Position numbers and translations under genes: made by a program. Shown here piece after piece: positions 11,296-21,972 of a stretch of DNA of 64,000 nucleotides. Source of the DNA: Podospora pseudoanserina. Taxonomy: Eukaryota > Ascomycota > Sordariomycetes > Sordariales > Podosporaceae. The stretch is taken from contig NW_026946672.1 in assembly GCF_035222485.1 (NCBI RefSeq), positions 744,001-808,000 on the forward strand, written 5' to 3'. Numbering within the stretch: position 1 is the first letter of the stretch; every line of letters begins with the position of its first letter. Below the pieces are notes generated by a model that was given only the letters and a program-made list of their open reading frames with translations, made no database searches and was not told where the DNA came from.

Positions 11296-12063
11296 CTACT
11301 CTTCGAGGTAGGCTCCTTGGCCACCTTCTGACTCATCAAAGCCACACATTTTCAAAATAATCATCGCAGTATCTCCGTCAACGTCTACATTCCCAACGTA
11401 TCCCAACCACCCCTCTCCCACCTTAGCCATCGCAGCCGCACTATCACCCGTTGAATCAGAATACCAGCTCTCACCGGGTTTCATTCCCTCCGCCCGCAGC
11501 TTAACAGCATTCCAATCAACTACATCAGGCAATGCATCTTTCCCCTGTCCCGGAGCCTCAGCCCTTCCATATTCACCCCGTGAACAACCAGCAAACTTCC
11601 AATCCAACCCCTCGATCTCAGAGAACATGATGTCAAAGTCTCTCGGGATAACACCACACGGAAATTCGCAGCAAATAATCACCCTGCCCCCCTTTCGGAT
11701 GTAATTCTTGAGGAGCAGATGCCATATCGGAGAGTGGCGAGGGAAGGTGATGCCGTGGTCAGCAATCAATACAGCACTGAAGCTGTTTGCGACCTCTTGG
11801 TGGGAAAACATCTCCAGGGCATCTTCGGGGTCTTCGGCCTTCAAGATTCTGCCCGACTCTGCCGGCAAAGCATGTAAGAGGTTCTCGTATTCGATGTCGA
11901 ACCAAGAGAGCGACTGTAGGGAGAGAAGAAGGACGTGCCTCGGGATGTGTAAGGGTCTGGGAACTGTCATGTCGTCGTGGGCTGTGGTGGGTGAATTGCC
12001 GTTGACGGTGGTTCGTTCGCACGTGTGCGACTGGCGGTCGCTGTGGTGGTTTGTGGTAGCCAT
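11296..12063 (-). CDS. Conserved fungal hypothetical protein, 255 aa
   Basis: A single intact exon starts at ATG 12063. The first ~30 residues are polar and probably disordered. From about residue 40 the chain alternates hydrophobic strands and helices: HVLLLSLQSLSWFD, a helical stretch, FSAVLIADHGITF, then YIRKGGRVIICCEFPCGV. It ends with GYVGNVDVDGDTAMIILKMCGF. The pattern resembles a Rossmann-like or glutamine-amidotransferase-like fold of the ThuA type, in which a strand-loop is followed by GGRVI. No Cys-His-Glu triad can be assigned, so I propose no reaction. The ORF is unbroken and codon use matches the neighbours. The 3' end faces the 9721 gene. Confidence 0.6.
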   Translation of the reverse strand: MATTNHHSDRQSHTCERTTVNGNSPTTAHDDMTVPRPLHIPRHVLLLSLQSLSWFDIEYENLLHALPAESGRILKAEDPEDALEMFSHQEVANSFSAVLIADHGITFPRHSPIWHLLLKNYIRKGGRVIICCEFPCGVIPRDFDIMFSEIEGLDWKFAGCSRGEYGRAEAPGQGKDALPDVVDWNAVKLRAEGMKPGESWYSDSTGDSAAAMAKVGEGWLGYVGNVDVDGDTAMIILKMCGFDESEGGQGAYLEE

Positions 12064-12901
12064 CTAAGGCGACAAGGGGGTTAGTAAACAAATATACAGA
12101 CTCTGCAAAGTCGAGTGATATACCTTGACAACTATCCAAGCTTTGAGACCTTGAGGAAGATGGGTCTCAAGAGGAGGTTTCTGAATGTAAAAGTCGAGAA
12201 GCAGTTGGAAGAAAAAGCAGTAGGGAGTGACTGTTGTTTTTACCATTCAGTTCACGTGGTCAAAGACAGCATCACCAGAAGAGCAACAAGCAGGTGGGCT
12301 GTCACCTTATCGTGTTATCAGACATGACAGTACGATAACAAACCCCTGAACAGTGCTCACAAATGTTGACTGGCAGAGTTTTGCCATGTTGCCCCGCCTT
12401 AGTCTTATTTCAGGATATTCCTGTAAGCACCCATTTGTTCCTTTTGATGTATGCTGTCTCTTCTTCTGACCTGTCGAAATTTGAGCCTTGATCATGGTTG
12501 AAGGATGAGGGTGTAAAATAGAGAACCTGGCATACCTAAGATGGATCATCATTGTGTTTGAGTCAATTCAAGCCATGTAGTCATTCACAGATCTCATCAT
12601 TCCTTAGGTCTTCACAGATGTTTAATGAGTAAAGTGCGCACTAACTAAGGTATATTCCTCCTGTCATGAATGTTGTCAAAACTATTGCATAAAGGTCAGT
12701 AAATTTGATGAAAACAAAGCTATGTTCTTTGCCAACTCATAGCTACCTTTACTTAGTCTTTACCAACCTAATATTCAACTTTCCACATTATAACCTCAGA
12801 AACTAACCAATCAATTCATGCTTGCTTTGAATTCACTTTTGTCACCCTTCCATGTTTCTCGAAGAACTCGAACTGCAACATCATCACTTCTTCCCAGCCT
12901 G
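12064..12901. other. Intergenic region, AT-richer
   Basis: It holds the promoter side of the 12063 gene and the 3' side of the 12902-14267 gene. Frames here are short and unlike proteins. No motif is recognised. Confidence 0.55.
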
Positions 12902-14267
12902 TCAATGTGCCTGTTGATTTGCCACCCCCCTGCGGGCCAACTTCCCAGTATCAAAAGAGATAGCAAGAATCCAGAAGATGGTCGCAAGGGGCATAATTTG
13001 TCCAATACTCCGGATTTCCTTCTCAGGGCTGCCACCACCATTGGCAACCTCCATCCAGCCTGACAGGTCAACCCAGTCCCGCAGAATTGTGAGGTGGGCA
13101 TATGACAGGAAGCACGGGATGCTGCACAACACAACAAACGCTGTTGTCATGAAGACATTCTGGTGATAATTCGGTCTGTTTCTCGTCAAGAACTTCTCCA
13201 GATGGGCACCAACGTATCCCACTGCTAGCATATAGCAAAAGACAAAGGCTGGGGTGACCTTAGGCCCGGGCCCGCCAATCGCGTCTCTCTGCTCAGGGGC
13301 CAGGTTGATAAATGGGTCCAGGTCAGGATCGAGAAAACATGCCATGGGAAGGAGAAGCGAGCTGTCGGAACGGCCCGGGGTTGGGATGAACATCAGTTCG
13401 GGGGACGTGTTCCTTTCCATTTGGTAGTACAGGTACCGACAAAGAAATGCATATATGATGATGGAGGCGGCCGTTCGCAGGCATCCGATCCATTTGGACC
13501 TCCAAAAGTCGTCAAGTACATAGACTGAAAGTGTGACGCAAGACAGTGACAAGATGAGTGTATCGACGGCGAAGTTGTAGTGGTAGGCTGAAAGGGTGCA
13601 TTTGGACTCCAGACCAAAGTTGAGGGCATAGGAGAAGGCGAGGACAAGTTGAGCATCGATCGTCACCCTGAAGAGCTCTTTCATCCAGGACTTGAGCCAG
13701 GAGTAGACCCCTTTGGCTGTGTTCTTTCCTTTCTGTGCCATGCTGGAGGGGTGACCCTTGTTGTTGCTTTTGTTCGTTGTGGGAAGACTATGAAGATATT
13801 GTTAGTATCTGTGGATTACAAGAGGCATTCGGTTGAGACCTACATCTTTGATTTCTTTCCCCGGAGGCGATATGACCACTCCCGCACTACAAACAGAATA
13901 GCCACGATGTTGACGAAAAGTGCCGAGGCGAGAGATATCCACACCTAGAATACCATGGTTAGAAGATACCATTCGAATGAAACTTGGTACTTGGTACGTA
14001 GCCCCGCTGAGTGGTTCAGAATAGAAATCAACTTACTCCGTATCCAGCAATGTCTGGGTTAGCTTCGAAGTGGCCACGAGTTATATTGCCATATGAATTG
14101 ACAGTGTTGTTGGAGAAAAAGTTGACAACACAGCTGGTGCTGAGGTCAACACCGAGAAGACAACAGTCATGCTGAAGATTGGTCTCATAATTGGAGGACA
14201 GGAAATAGGGCACCCATTGCAAGAAGTTGTGCTGAACACCGTCTTGTGCACAAGTTGGTGATGCCAT
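12902..14267 (-). CDS. Polytopic membrane protein with Cys-containing N-terminal ectodomain
   Basis: Three exons are inferred on the minus strand: 14267-14037, 13944-13844 and 13787-12902. The introns are 92 nt (GTAAGT...TTCTAG) and 56 nt (GTAGGT, GATACTAAC branch, TTCATAG). Phases agree and give 405 aa. The start is the ATG at 14267 (MASPTCAQDG). An upstream in-frame TTG is ignored. Residues 1-75 look extracellular, with CC and C residues and N-glycosylation sequons (NNT, NIT). Hydrophobic segments follow: VWISLASALFVNIVAILFVV, VLAFSYALNF, TLILSLSCVTLSVYVL, AASIIIYAFLCRYLYY, FVFCYMLAVGYVGA, FVVLCSIPCFLSYA and IMPLATIFWILAISF, so six to seven TM helices. No transporter or receptor signature is recognised. 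It is divergently arranged with the EB1 gene. Confidence 0.7.
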
Positions 14268-15628
14268 GATGTTGAGATATGCTCGAGAGACAACTGAGAA
14301 GCTTGTGGTCCTTTGGGGAAACAATACGGACAATAGAGAACTCCATGGCTATTTAACTTGAGAGACTTACCTACTTCAAGTTCTCCTCCGGTCACTTCGC
14401 CCGAGAAGGCTCCCTCTCCCTCCCATTGCAAAGCCCAATTTTAAACCAAGGGTTGCACTGTGCCGCATAAAGTTCAACAAGGCGATGCTGAGCATGAGTG
14501 GTTCCTCTGTGATGGTGTAGTGGTGTTGAAGCCCAGCCTTGTGGTGATTAGAACCTATTAAAATAGGTTTCTACAGTTGGCGTGGGTGGCCGTTGAAGAC
14601 TACAGGTGGTCCTATATGCAGGCCCCACTCAGCTCCTGTGTGTCTTGACCGCGCCGCTTCAAGGCCGTTTAGTAGACCGGCGTATGTTACGGATTTGTGG
14701 AAACGATCGACTCCACAATGGAAACTACTGGTTTTGATACAAATAGAAAGGCTGCTCTGTTGCATAGGAAGGGAACGGCCCGCGGAGTTCCGATACTGAG
14801 ACTGAATACGAACTTGACTTGAATGGTCAGGACTTGAGAAGGGATCCAAACACACCTACAACCATAGAAGGCTTCAACCAAGTGGCCCCCAACGGCACAC
14901 ATAGCTGCAGTATGCAGTATGTCGATCAGGAGGTCGTATGGGCGCAAGGCTGTGGGTGAAGTGGCAAGTATCGCACACCACTACGATGAATTCTACATCA
15001 GGGTACTGCAATGAGAAAGTTTGTCAGTCTTCAGGGCTTAAAACTCCAATTTCCACCACTGCTTGTGCGGTCTGGCCGTTAGGTTGCTCTCGGCCAATTT
15101 CCAAGAGAAAGCTCTAACAGAGCTGACAAAAGACTTCTGACAAATGAGATATTGTGGCATGGATAAGCTGGAAGAGGTTCGTGACAGCGTCGTTGTGTTT
15201 GGTAAACGGGGCCAGGGTTGGGGTTGCAAGGTGCAGAAGCCAAGGCATCGGAAGCAGGGGCGGCCTGTCAGAATTTGTCACGTGCATGTCACTTGGCAGT
15301 CAAGCACAGGCCAATGGGCCCATTGCATCACTAATAAACCCCCCACCACGGTTGATTGGCTAGCCGACGCCCGATTTTTGGGTTCCATTTGCTTTCCAAC
15401 GAAGGCAGAAAGATCAACGGCAGCTATCTTAGTGATCATAAAAGTGATTCCCTTTCCACTCAACCCGCCAGCGACTGTTGCCTGCCGTTTTCAGCGAACA
15501 ACCGCGACCACCAGCTCCCCGGACACGTCCAGACTCGACCAAGCCATCGTCTTTGGCACACCGACCCGAGTCCACGAACCACAACAACATCCCCTCTGTT
15601 TACAGTTCCACACAACCAAATCGTCAAG
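14268..15628. other. Divergent intergenic/promoter region
   Basis: About 1.36 kb separates the start codons of the membrane-protein gene (-) and the EB1 gene (+), so both promoters and 5' leaders must lie here. ORFs present are short and on both strands, and none is recognisable. The last ~150 nt before 15629 is rich in CCA/CAA, as expected of a fungal leader. Confidence 0.55.
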
Positions 15629-16589
15629 ATGGGTGAATCGAGGTTCGTGCTCCCGACGCCGGCCCCGTAGCGTCCACACGGCGCGGGGTCTTGGTGATCC
15701 GTCCCCAGCAACAGCAACAACTGACGAATGTTTTGCACACAGGCAAGAGCTTGTGCAGTGGCTCAACAGCCTCCTGCAGCTCAACATCACCAAGGTCGAG
15801 CAATGTGGTACTGGGTACGTTGTCGATGCCCCTCCCCTGCAGTTGAGCTCGAGGAACACCAGAGACTGACAATGGACGCCCGGAAACAGCGCCGCCCTCT
15901 GCCAGGTCTACGACAGCATCTTCCAAGATGTCCCCATGTCCCGAGTCAAGTTCAATGCCAACACCGAATATGCATACATTCAGAATTTCAAAGTCCTGCA
16001 AAGTGAGTCTTTGCCGAGCTCCTTTGAGGTTACCGTCTCTAACTATCTGCCTCTAGACACCTTCACCCGGCATCACATCGACCGATCGATCCCCGTAGAG
16101 TCGCTCGTGAAGTGCAAGATGCAGGACAATCTTGAGTTCCTGCAGTGGACCAAAAAGTTCTGGGACCAATACTATCCCGGCGGTGACTACGATGCCGTGG
16201 CCAGACGGAAGGGCGCCCCAACCGGACCTGCTGGAGGTGCGGCTCCCCGCGTGACGGCGTCTGCGGCCAGACGTCCGGGTGGGACCACTCCCACCACCGG
16301 CCCTCGAGTTGGGGCCAAGGCCGCTGCTCCCAGCGCCGCCTCTCTCGCCCTGCAACAGGAGAACACCACCCTTAAGGAGACCGTCGTCGGCCTTGAGAGG
16401 GAGCGTGATTTCTACTTCAGCAAGCTCCGCGATATTGAGCTCCTTGTCCAGCAAGCTGTGGAGGAGGACCCCGAGCTCGAGAAGCAAGAGGACGGCCTGG
16501 TCAAGCAGATTCAGACCATCCTGTACTCGACCGAGGAAGGCTTTGAGATTCCCGAGACGGAGCAGCTTGACGACCAAGAGACATTTTAA
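15629..16589 (+). CDS. BIM1: EB1/Bim1/Mal3 microtubule plus-end tracking protein
   Basis: Four exons are inferred: 15629-15642, 15743-15814, 15890-16002 and 16057-16589, giving 243 aa. The first exon is only 14 nt (MGES + 2 nt). Joined, the N-terminus reads MGESRQELVQWLNSLLQLNI, then VEQCGTGAALCQVYDSIF, VKFNANTEYAYIQNFKVLQ and VESLVKCKMQDNLEFLQW. This is the EB1 calponin-homology domain (about 1-120) that binds the microtubule lattice near growing ends. A basic Ala/Pro/Gly linker (about 125-175) is followed by a coiled coil and EBH domain (about 180-235, LKETVVGLERERDFYFSKLRDIELL) for dimerisation and cargo binding. The C-terminus is DDQETF, not the EEY/F end of animal EB1. Length is usual for fungal EB1. 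Frame continuity across three introns makes the model firm. Confidence 0.93.
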
Positions 16590-17674
16590 GGCATGGAATG
16601 CCAGAGTATTCTGATTTGATGAAGCTATGGTTCGGGAAATCCGACGCCGTTGCAGACGGATACAAAACAAATCAGGGGGAAGGCGTGGTGGCGGACAAAA
16701 GCAAAAGGATTGATGTTGGTGCGGAGTTGCCTTCTATACCCCAAAAGCCCCTCATGGGTGCTGCTTTGCCTACCCTACTTAGTCTTGTTGGCTCTCACCA
16801 CGACGTACCGGGTGTGGGGGCGAGTTCTGATAGACAACAAGCATTTATGACATGGAATTTGTAATCAGCGAAGCTAATACTTACTTTCTATTGCGAGTGA
16901 TGGACATTTGGAAGGAATTGAATATCGAGGCGCTGGTGTTGACGCCTGAATGCGGGACTTGAGTGTGGGGGAGCGGGTAGCAGAAGATATGCAGGTCGAA
17001 AGAGTCAGAAACCTGAGTTGCGTAACCGAGCCGAGACCCTGAAATTCAGGCAGGTGGGTTGAGGAATATCCTATGGGATTTATGCCGTAAGCTGAGCCCC
17101 AATATCAACTCCTACTTCTCTCATGTTCTCGTGATGGTCACTTTTGGTGTCTCATTATGCCAGTTGACTTGGTGTGTTTAGTGTCAGGGTCAGGGTTATC
17201 AGTGTAGGACACTAAACCAGCCACCTGTGACCCAATCCGGTAACAATGACACCACTGGGCCTCGTGGGCGTCAAGTGGCAGGCACCGAGCGAAGCTCGGA
17301 ATCAAAGGTTCCCACTTACAATCAACAACCTTTTCTATTTTGCTGCGCCATTCAAGATACCCTCTTCTTCAAATTGTTTGCTGTCTTTTCTATCTTTCAT
17401 CCTTTCCACATTTCACGGCTCCAAGCGGCGCAGTGCCATCTCAAAGCAAGCGCCCCATCCGTTGATGCCCAGCTGAGGGTCCCGAACTCATCACCATCAT
17501 CCGAAACACCCTGACCGACTCGACCGACCGCAACTAACCACGCTCGGTCGCGTGTGTGTGCATTTCCCCAAGGTGTTAAACTTGACAACAGCTGGGGAAT
17601 TTCCTCGACACGCGGTATTCAACAACCGTTACTATCACCACCAGCCAACACCACCCCCGCCGCGCAACTACAAG
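16590..17674. other. Intergenic region between EB1 and Vam7-like genes
   Basis: It contains the 3' side of the EB1 gene and the promoter/leader of the Vam7-like gene. The leader near 17550-17674 is CA/CT-rich. The frame is open upstream from 17552, but the PX domain begins properly at ATG 17675. No other gene is supported. Confidence 0.5.
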
Positions 17675-18818
17675 ATGGCACCCCCCATCGAAATCTCCAT
17701 CCCCACCACGTCCATCTCCACCCCCCCAAACGGCAAACCCTTCACCCTCTACAACATCACCCTCCGCCTCCCCTTGCGCTCCCTCATCGTCCAAAAGCGC
17801 TACTCGGAATTCGAAGCCCTCCACAAGAACCTCCACTCCCTCGTCGGCGCTTACCCCCCCGAGCCACTCCCCGAAAAGTCTTGGTGGCGCACCTCGACGG
17901 CGAACTCCCCTGAACGCACAGAAGAGAGGCGAGCGGGGTTGGAGAAGTATCTTCGTGCCATTGCCGAACCGCCAGATAGACGGTGGAGGGATACTCCCGT
18001 CTGGAGGGCCTTTCTGGGACTTCCTGCGGGAAGCAGCACGCAGAGTGGGATTAGTCTCGAGGGACGGATCCCTGCTATTGGGTTGAGGGAGGCGAATTTG
18101 GCTGCTGCTAGCGACCCGGGGACGTGGCTGGATTTACATCGGGAATTGAAGACTTCTCTTCACGAGGCGAGGGTTGCTTTGGGACGGAGGGATGGGGCGA
18201 CGGAGAATAGTGCTAGGGTTGAGGCGGGGAGTGCGGCGAAGCGGGCGTTGATTAAGGCGGGGAATCTGATTGGGAGTTTGAGTGATGGGTTGAGGGTTAT
18301 GAAGGAGGATGGGGGGAAGCTGGGCGAGGGGGAGTTGAGACGGAGACGGGATTTGTTGGCGGCGGCGAGGGTGGAGAGAGATGGGCTGGATAAGCTGAGT
18401 AGTAGCTTTGCTGTTGCTGGTGGGGGTTGCGGCTGGGGTGGCGGTGGGGAGGCATCAGGGGGTTGCGAGTGCGAGTGAGAGGGCTGCGCTTATGGGAAAT
18501 AATGATGGGGGGCCGAGCAGTATTGGGATTGTGAGGACGTCAACTGGACGGCGGGTGTTGGGTGCGCCGCTGCCGGAGACGGAGAGGACGAGGGAGCTGG
18601 ATAATGAGGGAGTACTTCAGCTACAGAGGGACACTATGCAGGAACAAGACCAGGAGGTGGAGGCGCTGGCAAAAATTATCAGACGGCAAAAGGAGATGGG
18701 GCTGGCGATCAACGACGAGGTTAACCGCCATATTGACATGCTGGACCGTCTGAATGACGACGTGGACGTTGTGGGCAGGAAGCTGGGCGTGGCAAAGGAT
18801 AGGGTCAAGAGACTGTGA
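17675..18818 (+). CDS. VAM7: PX-domain Qc-SNARE, Vam7-type
   Basis: Exons 17675-18412 and 18459-18818 are separated by an inferred 46-nt phase-0 intron ending CATCAG, giving 365 aa. Residues 1-120 form a PX domain: IEISIPTTSI opening, KRYSEFEALHKNL with the PI3P-binding Arg, the P-rich loop (PPEPLPEK), and GLEKYLRAI near the end. The middle is Arg/Glu-rich helix. Residues about 299-364 form a SNARE motif (QRDTMQEQDQEVEALAKII to KDRVKRL). There is no C-terminal TM anchor, as in yeast Vam7, which is recruited to vacuolar membranes through PX-PI3P and HOPS and supplies the Qc helix for vacuole fusion. At the position of the zero-layer glutamine (yeast ...TQNELL) this protein has histidine (RHIDML). 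The low-complexity join around 18413-18458 could instead be a frame error. Confidence 0.85.
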
Positions 18819-18858
18819 CGGGAGGAGCCGCCTTCTGGTCAAACTGCTGGAGATGCTA

Positions 18859-18881
18859 CAACAACAACAACAACAACAATG
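18859..18881 (+). repeat. (CAA)n microsatellite
   Basis: About seven CAA/ACA units lie between the Vam7-like stop and the ATG of the next small ORF. Confidence 0.85.
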
Positions 18882-19280
18882 AATGACACCGCCGCTTCTT
18901 GTGCTGCTTTTTCTTCTTCTTCCATCTCTATTTCCTCTTCTTCTTATCGTAATAGTGCTAGTGACAAGGCTAGCATGGACACCATCACCACTACTGCTCC
19001 CCCGCTATCAGAGGGAGCTGCTCGCAATATGCAAGAGATTGAACAAGAGGACAACAGCACAAATGCGGTACGACAGCAACAGCAACAACAACCGGGAGGT
19101 GGCATAATTGACGCCGTGCTTTTATTAATTGTTAGGGGGGTTTTGGCCGGCGTTCAGGGGTATGCCGTGCTTGGGTGGCTGATGGGGAAGATATCGGCTG
19201 CTTTGGTCTGGACGGTGGAGCTGGTGCTGCTGCTTTTGGTGCAGCCGGGTGGTGGCAATGCGAATCATCATAATGGATGA
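18879..19280 (+). CDS. Small hypothetical two-TM ORF downstream of Vam7-like gene
   Basis: The ORF has 133 codons, its ATG directly follows a CAA repeat, and it begins 61 nt past the Vam7-like stop on the same strand. The first ~70 residues are Ser-rich and polar with a Gln run. Residues about 75-122 hold two hydrophobic segments (IIDAVLLLIVRGVLAGVQGY and ISAALVWTVELVLLLLV) separated by a short loop (GWLMGK). The end is NANHHNG. No family is recognised. It may be a real small membrane protein, a 3'-UTR ORF, or, speculatively, an alternative membrane-anchoring end for the SNARE. Confidence 0.3.
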   Translation: MNDTAASCAAFSSSSISISSSSYRNSASDKASMDTITTTAPPLSEGAARNMQEIEQEDNSTNAVRQQQQQQPGGGIIDAVLLLIVRGVLAGVQGYAVLGWLMGKISAALVWTVELVLLLLVQPGGGNANHHNG

Positions 19281-21972
19281 CAGAATGAATTGCGAAGGAA
19301 TACAGTACATGAGGGAGCTAGGGTTAGGTATGGAGTATATGATCATGGGTTTATCTTTCTGGTGGAGAAGGGTTTTTTTTTGTGCTAGCTCTGGCTTTTT
19401 CATGCAGGAACAGGACATGGCATGTGGGGATGGATGATGGATCGGTATGTAGATAGGATGGGGCTTTTGCGATGGGTTGGTTTATGGACATGAAGGAGTA
19501 GGTTTGTTTTTTGTTCTAAACTTATAATATATCTGCTTTCTAGTTCTAGATATTTGCTTGAGCATAGCAACAGGTAACGGAGTTCTATTATTCTCTTATT
19601 CGAGAGCCTTGTTGAGGTGTGTCTCGGGCTTGGCTCTTGAGGACACTCGGGGACATCATCTTCGTTTCCCAAAGCCTTTCACAAAGCCTCTCTCTGTTAC
19701 ACCACCCTCGGTGAGCCGGACAAAAAAAAAAAAAACCGTTGATGGTTACCCAAGACACCAGGTGGGTTGGGTGGTGAGGTCACAATGCAGCCCGTCAGAC
19801 GTCAGCCGTCAGCCTCTTTTCTCGGGAAGGGAACAACGGAGAAAGTTGAAGGATTCCAGCCTCCTTTTTCCCTCCCATTGGTACCTGTGCCCAGAGGTGT
19901 CAGGCACACACCAAGATAGGATGCCAATGCGGCACGGCAACACGGTTGCGTGTACCGTCTTCTCTCTCGGAGTCGGCGTTGCATAAACGAATCATTTTGG
20001 ATGATCTTAAGAGCAAGGCTGGGAGAATTATAGGAGGTTGTCCAGGACACAGCATTGCATTGGGACGGTCAATCTCAAAAGCTTACGGATACGCCAATAA
20101 ATCAATGCAACCACGAGGGGGATTTTTTTTTGCAAATGATGACACAAAGGCCGATGAATTCAGCGAGGAGAGTCCAGAACAATTGTTCTTCCAGAGGAGG
20201 GGTACAGTGAAGAGTGTGTGTGATGTGCTGGCGGATTGGCTACGTCACCCCCACCGTATGGCAGGCTTGGTCCAATGGAAGACGCGTTGCCGGGCAACGC
20301 GTCGCAACGGGTATCACTTTCTGGGCTGGCTATTAGTTGATTCGCAACTTCTTGAGGCGATCTTCTGAGAAACGTTTCCGTACAAGTTTCAAATCCGAAG
20401 ATCTGTTCTGAAGTGCCAGTCCTGCAGGTTTCTGTCAGGGCGCATGTCCAAGGCACAGACGGAGTTCTGGGAGACTGCGTCTGACAGCTACTCGGGAAGG
20501 CAGACGGGACGTCGAAGTTCGGACGGAGGAGGAGGAGGAGGCTGGGCGGCTTTCCGGGGTGGTGCCGCGATTCGCTGCTCGGTGTGGACCCCTTTCTGGC
20601 CTGTCACAACGACAAGATTGCACAATCTGGCCCAATTGGGTGGTGCATTGGGTGCACATCGCGTCCTATCCACTGCTTCACCAGCCCCCCTCCAAGATGC
20701 ACAAGTGGATACCTTGAATCATTGGTTTTGCGGTCTTTTCCTGCTTTGCTTCTTCTGGGGATCGCGGGGATTCATTCGACGGGGTGATTTCTGTTTGCTG
20801 ATGGGTGACAGATAGGCGGCGCGTTTGATAGGAGCAGGATTGCAGTCTGACCGTCTACCAAAGGTCGATATTACGACGCTCGTTGCGCCTTCATAGTTAG
20901 CACAAGGTGACCATGACTGACGGGTGGCTGGTTCCCAAAAGATGCTGGACCGTTGAAGAACGTTATCGATTCTGGGGTCCACGCAATCCGGATGGCAGAG
21001 GACTGGAAGCGAGAAACATGGCACTCCCCTGGCCGTTTCCTGTCACTGACCAGGCGTTCGACAGGTGGCAGGGAGGGAAGCTGTTGATGTGAGAGAGAAG
21101 CTGTGTGATGCCCCAAAGCCAACCGTAGACCTGTGGAAGAGAGTATTGAATATAAGTTTATCAAGAGGAGAAAGATTGATATATCAAATCTGGAGCGGCT
21201 CGGCTTGACTCTCCGATACAAAGCATATGCGGCACGGCTGGATGTCGCTGGATGTCCCCCTCAATACACCTGCCAAATGGTCTGTGCACCACACACCTTT
21301 CCAAAAAAAATTGCGGGCAGCTTGTGGGGGCGTTTGGAGCTCCCGCTGCTGCCGCTGCCCTCTGTGCTTCCAGGGCCTGGGGACTGCCGAAAGTAAACAC
21401 AGCGTCTCCCCGGCCGAGAAATCTTTCCAGGTTTGTTGAGGCCACCTTCACCCACACTCTCACACCACCCTCCCACACACACCTCTCGCAAAAGCCGATT
21501 CTGCAAGTCCGCATTCCTGTCGACATCGCCGTCTCGGACCGTCGCCGAATTCTTTCTAGAATCCCATCTTTTCGCGCGCATTCCACGCTTCGACTAACCC
21601 CGAACTCAACACCCCGCTATCAGATCGCGATCTCTCAGCTTGCGCTTGGCTTGGCCGTGCGACCCATCAAACTTGCGACTTTTGCTTTTTGGCATTGGCG
21701 TTGAGGCGTCTTGAATTTTTCTTCCTCGGATTTCTACCGACATCGCCCACTGATCACGCTCTGGCAAGCCGACTGCTGGTTTTCTTCGATCTCAGCTGCT
21801 TCGACAACCCTCGCGCGCGACGCCAGATGGCTGTGTAGATATACGACTGGACTACGAATTGCGAATTATCTGCTTCCCGGTTAGCATGCTCTGAACTCAA
21901 CCATTATCACCACCGCGAACCATTACCGCAACGACATAATCTGTATCTGGGCCGGCTGGCCGTTCTCTCACC
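19281..21972. other. Long intergenic region and 5' leader of the 21973 gene
   Basis: About 2.7 kb with no convincing gene. A run of 14 A lies at 19722-19735. ORFs up to 150 codons occur on both strands, overlap one another and look compositionally driven. The last ~500 nt before 21973 is C/T-rich (CACACTCTCACACC-type) and looks like a transcribed leader. Confidence 0.5.
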
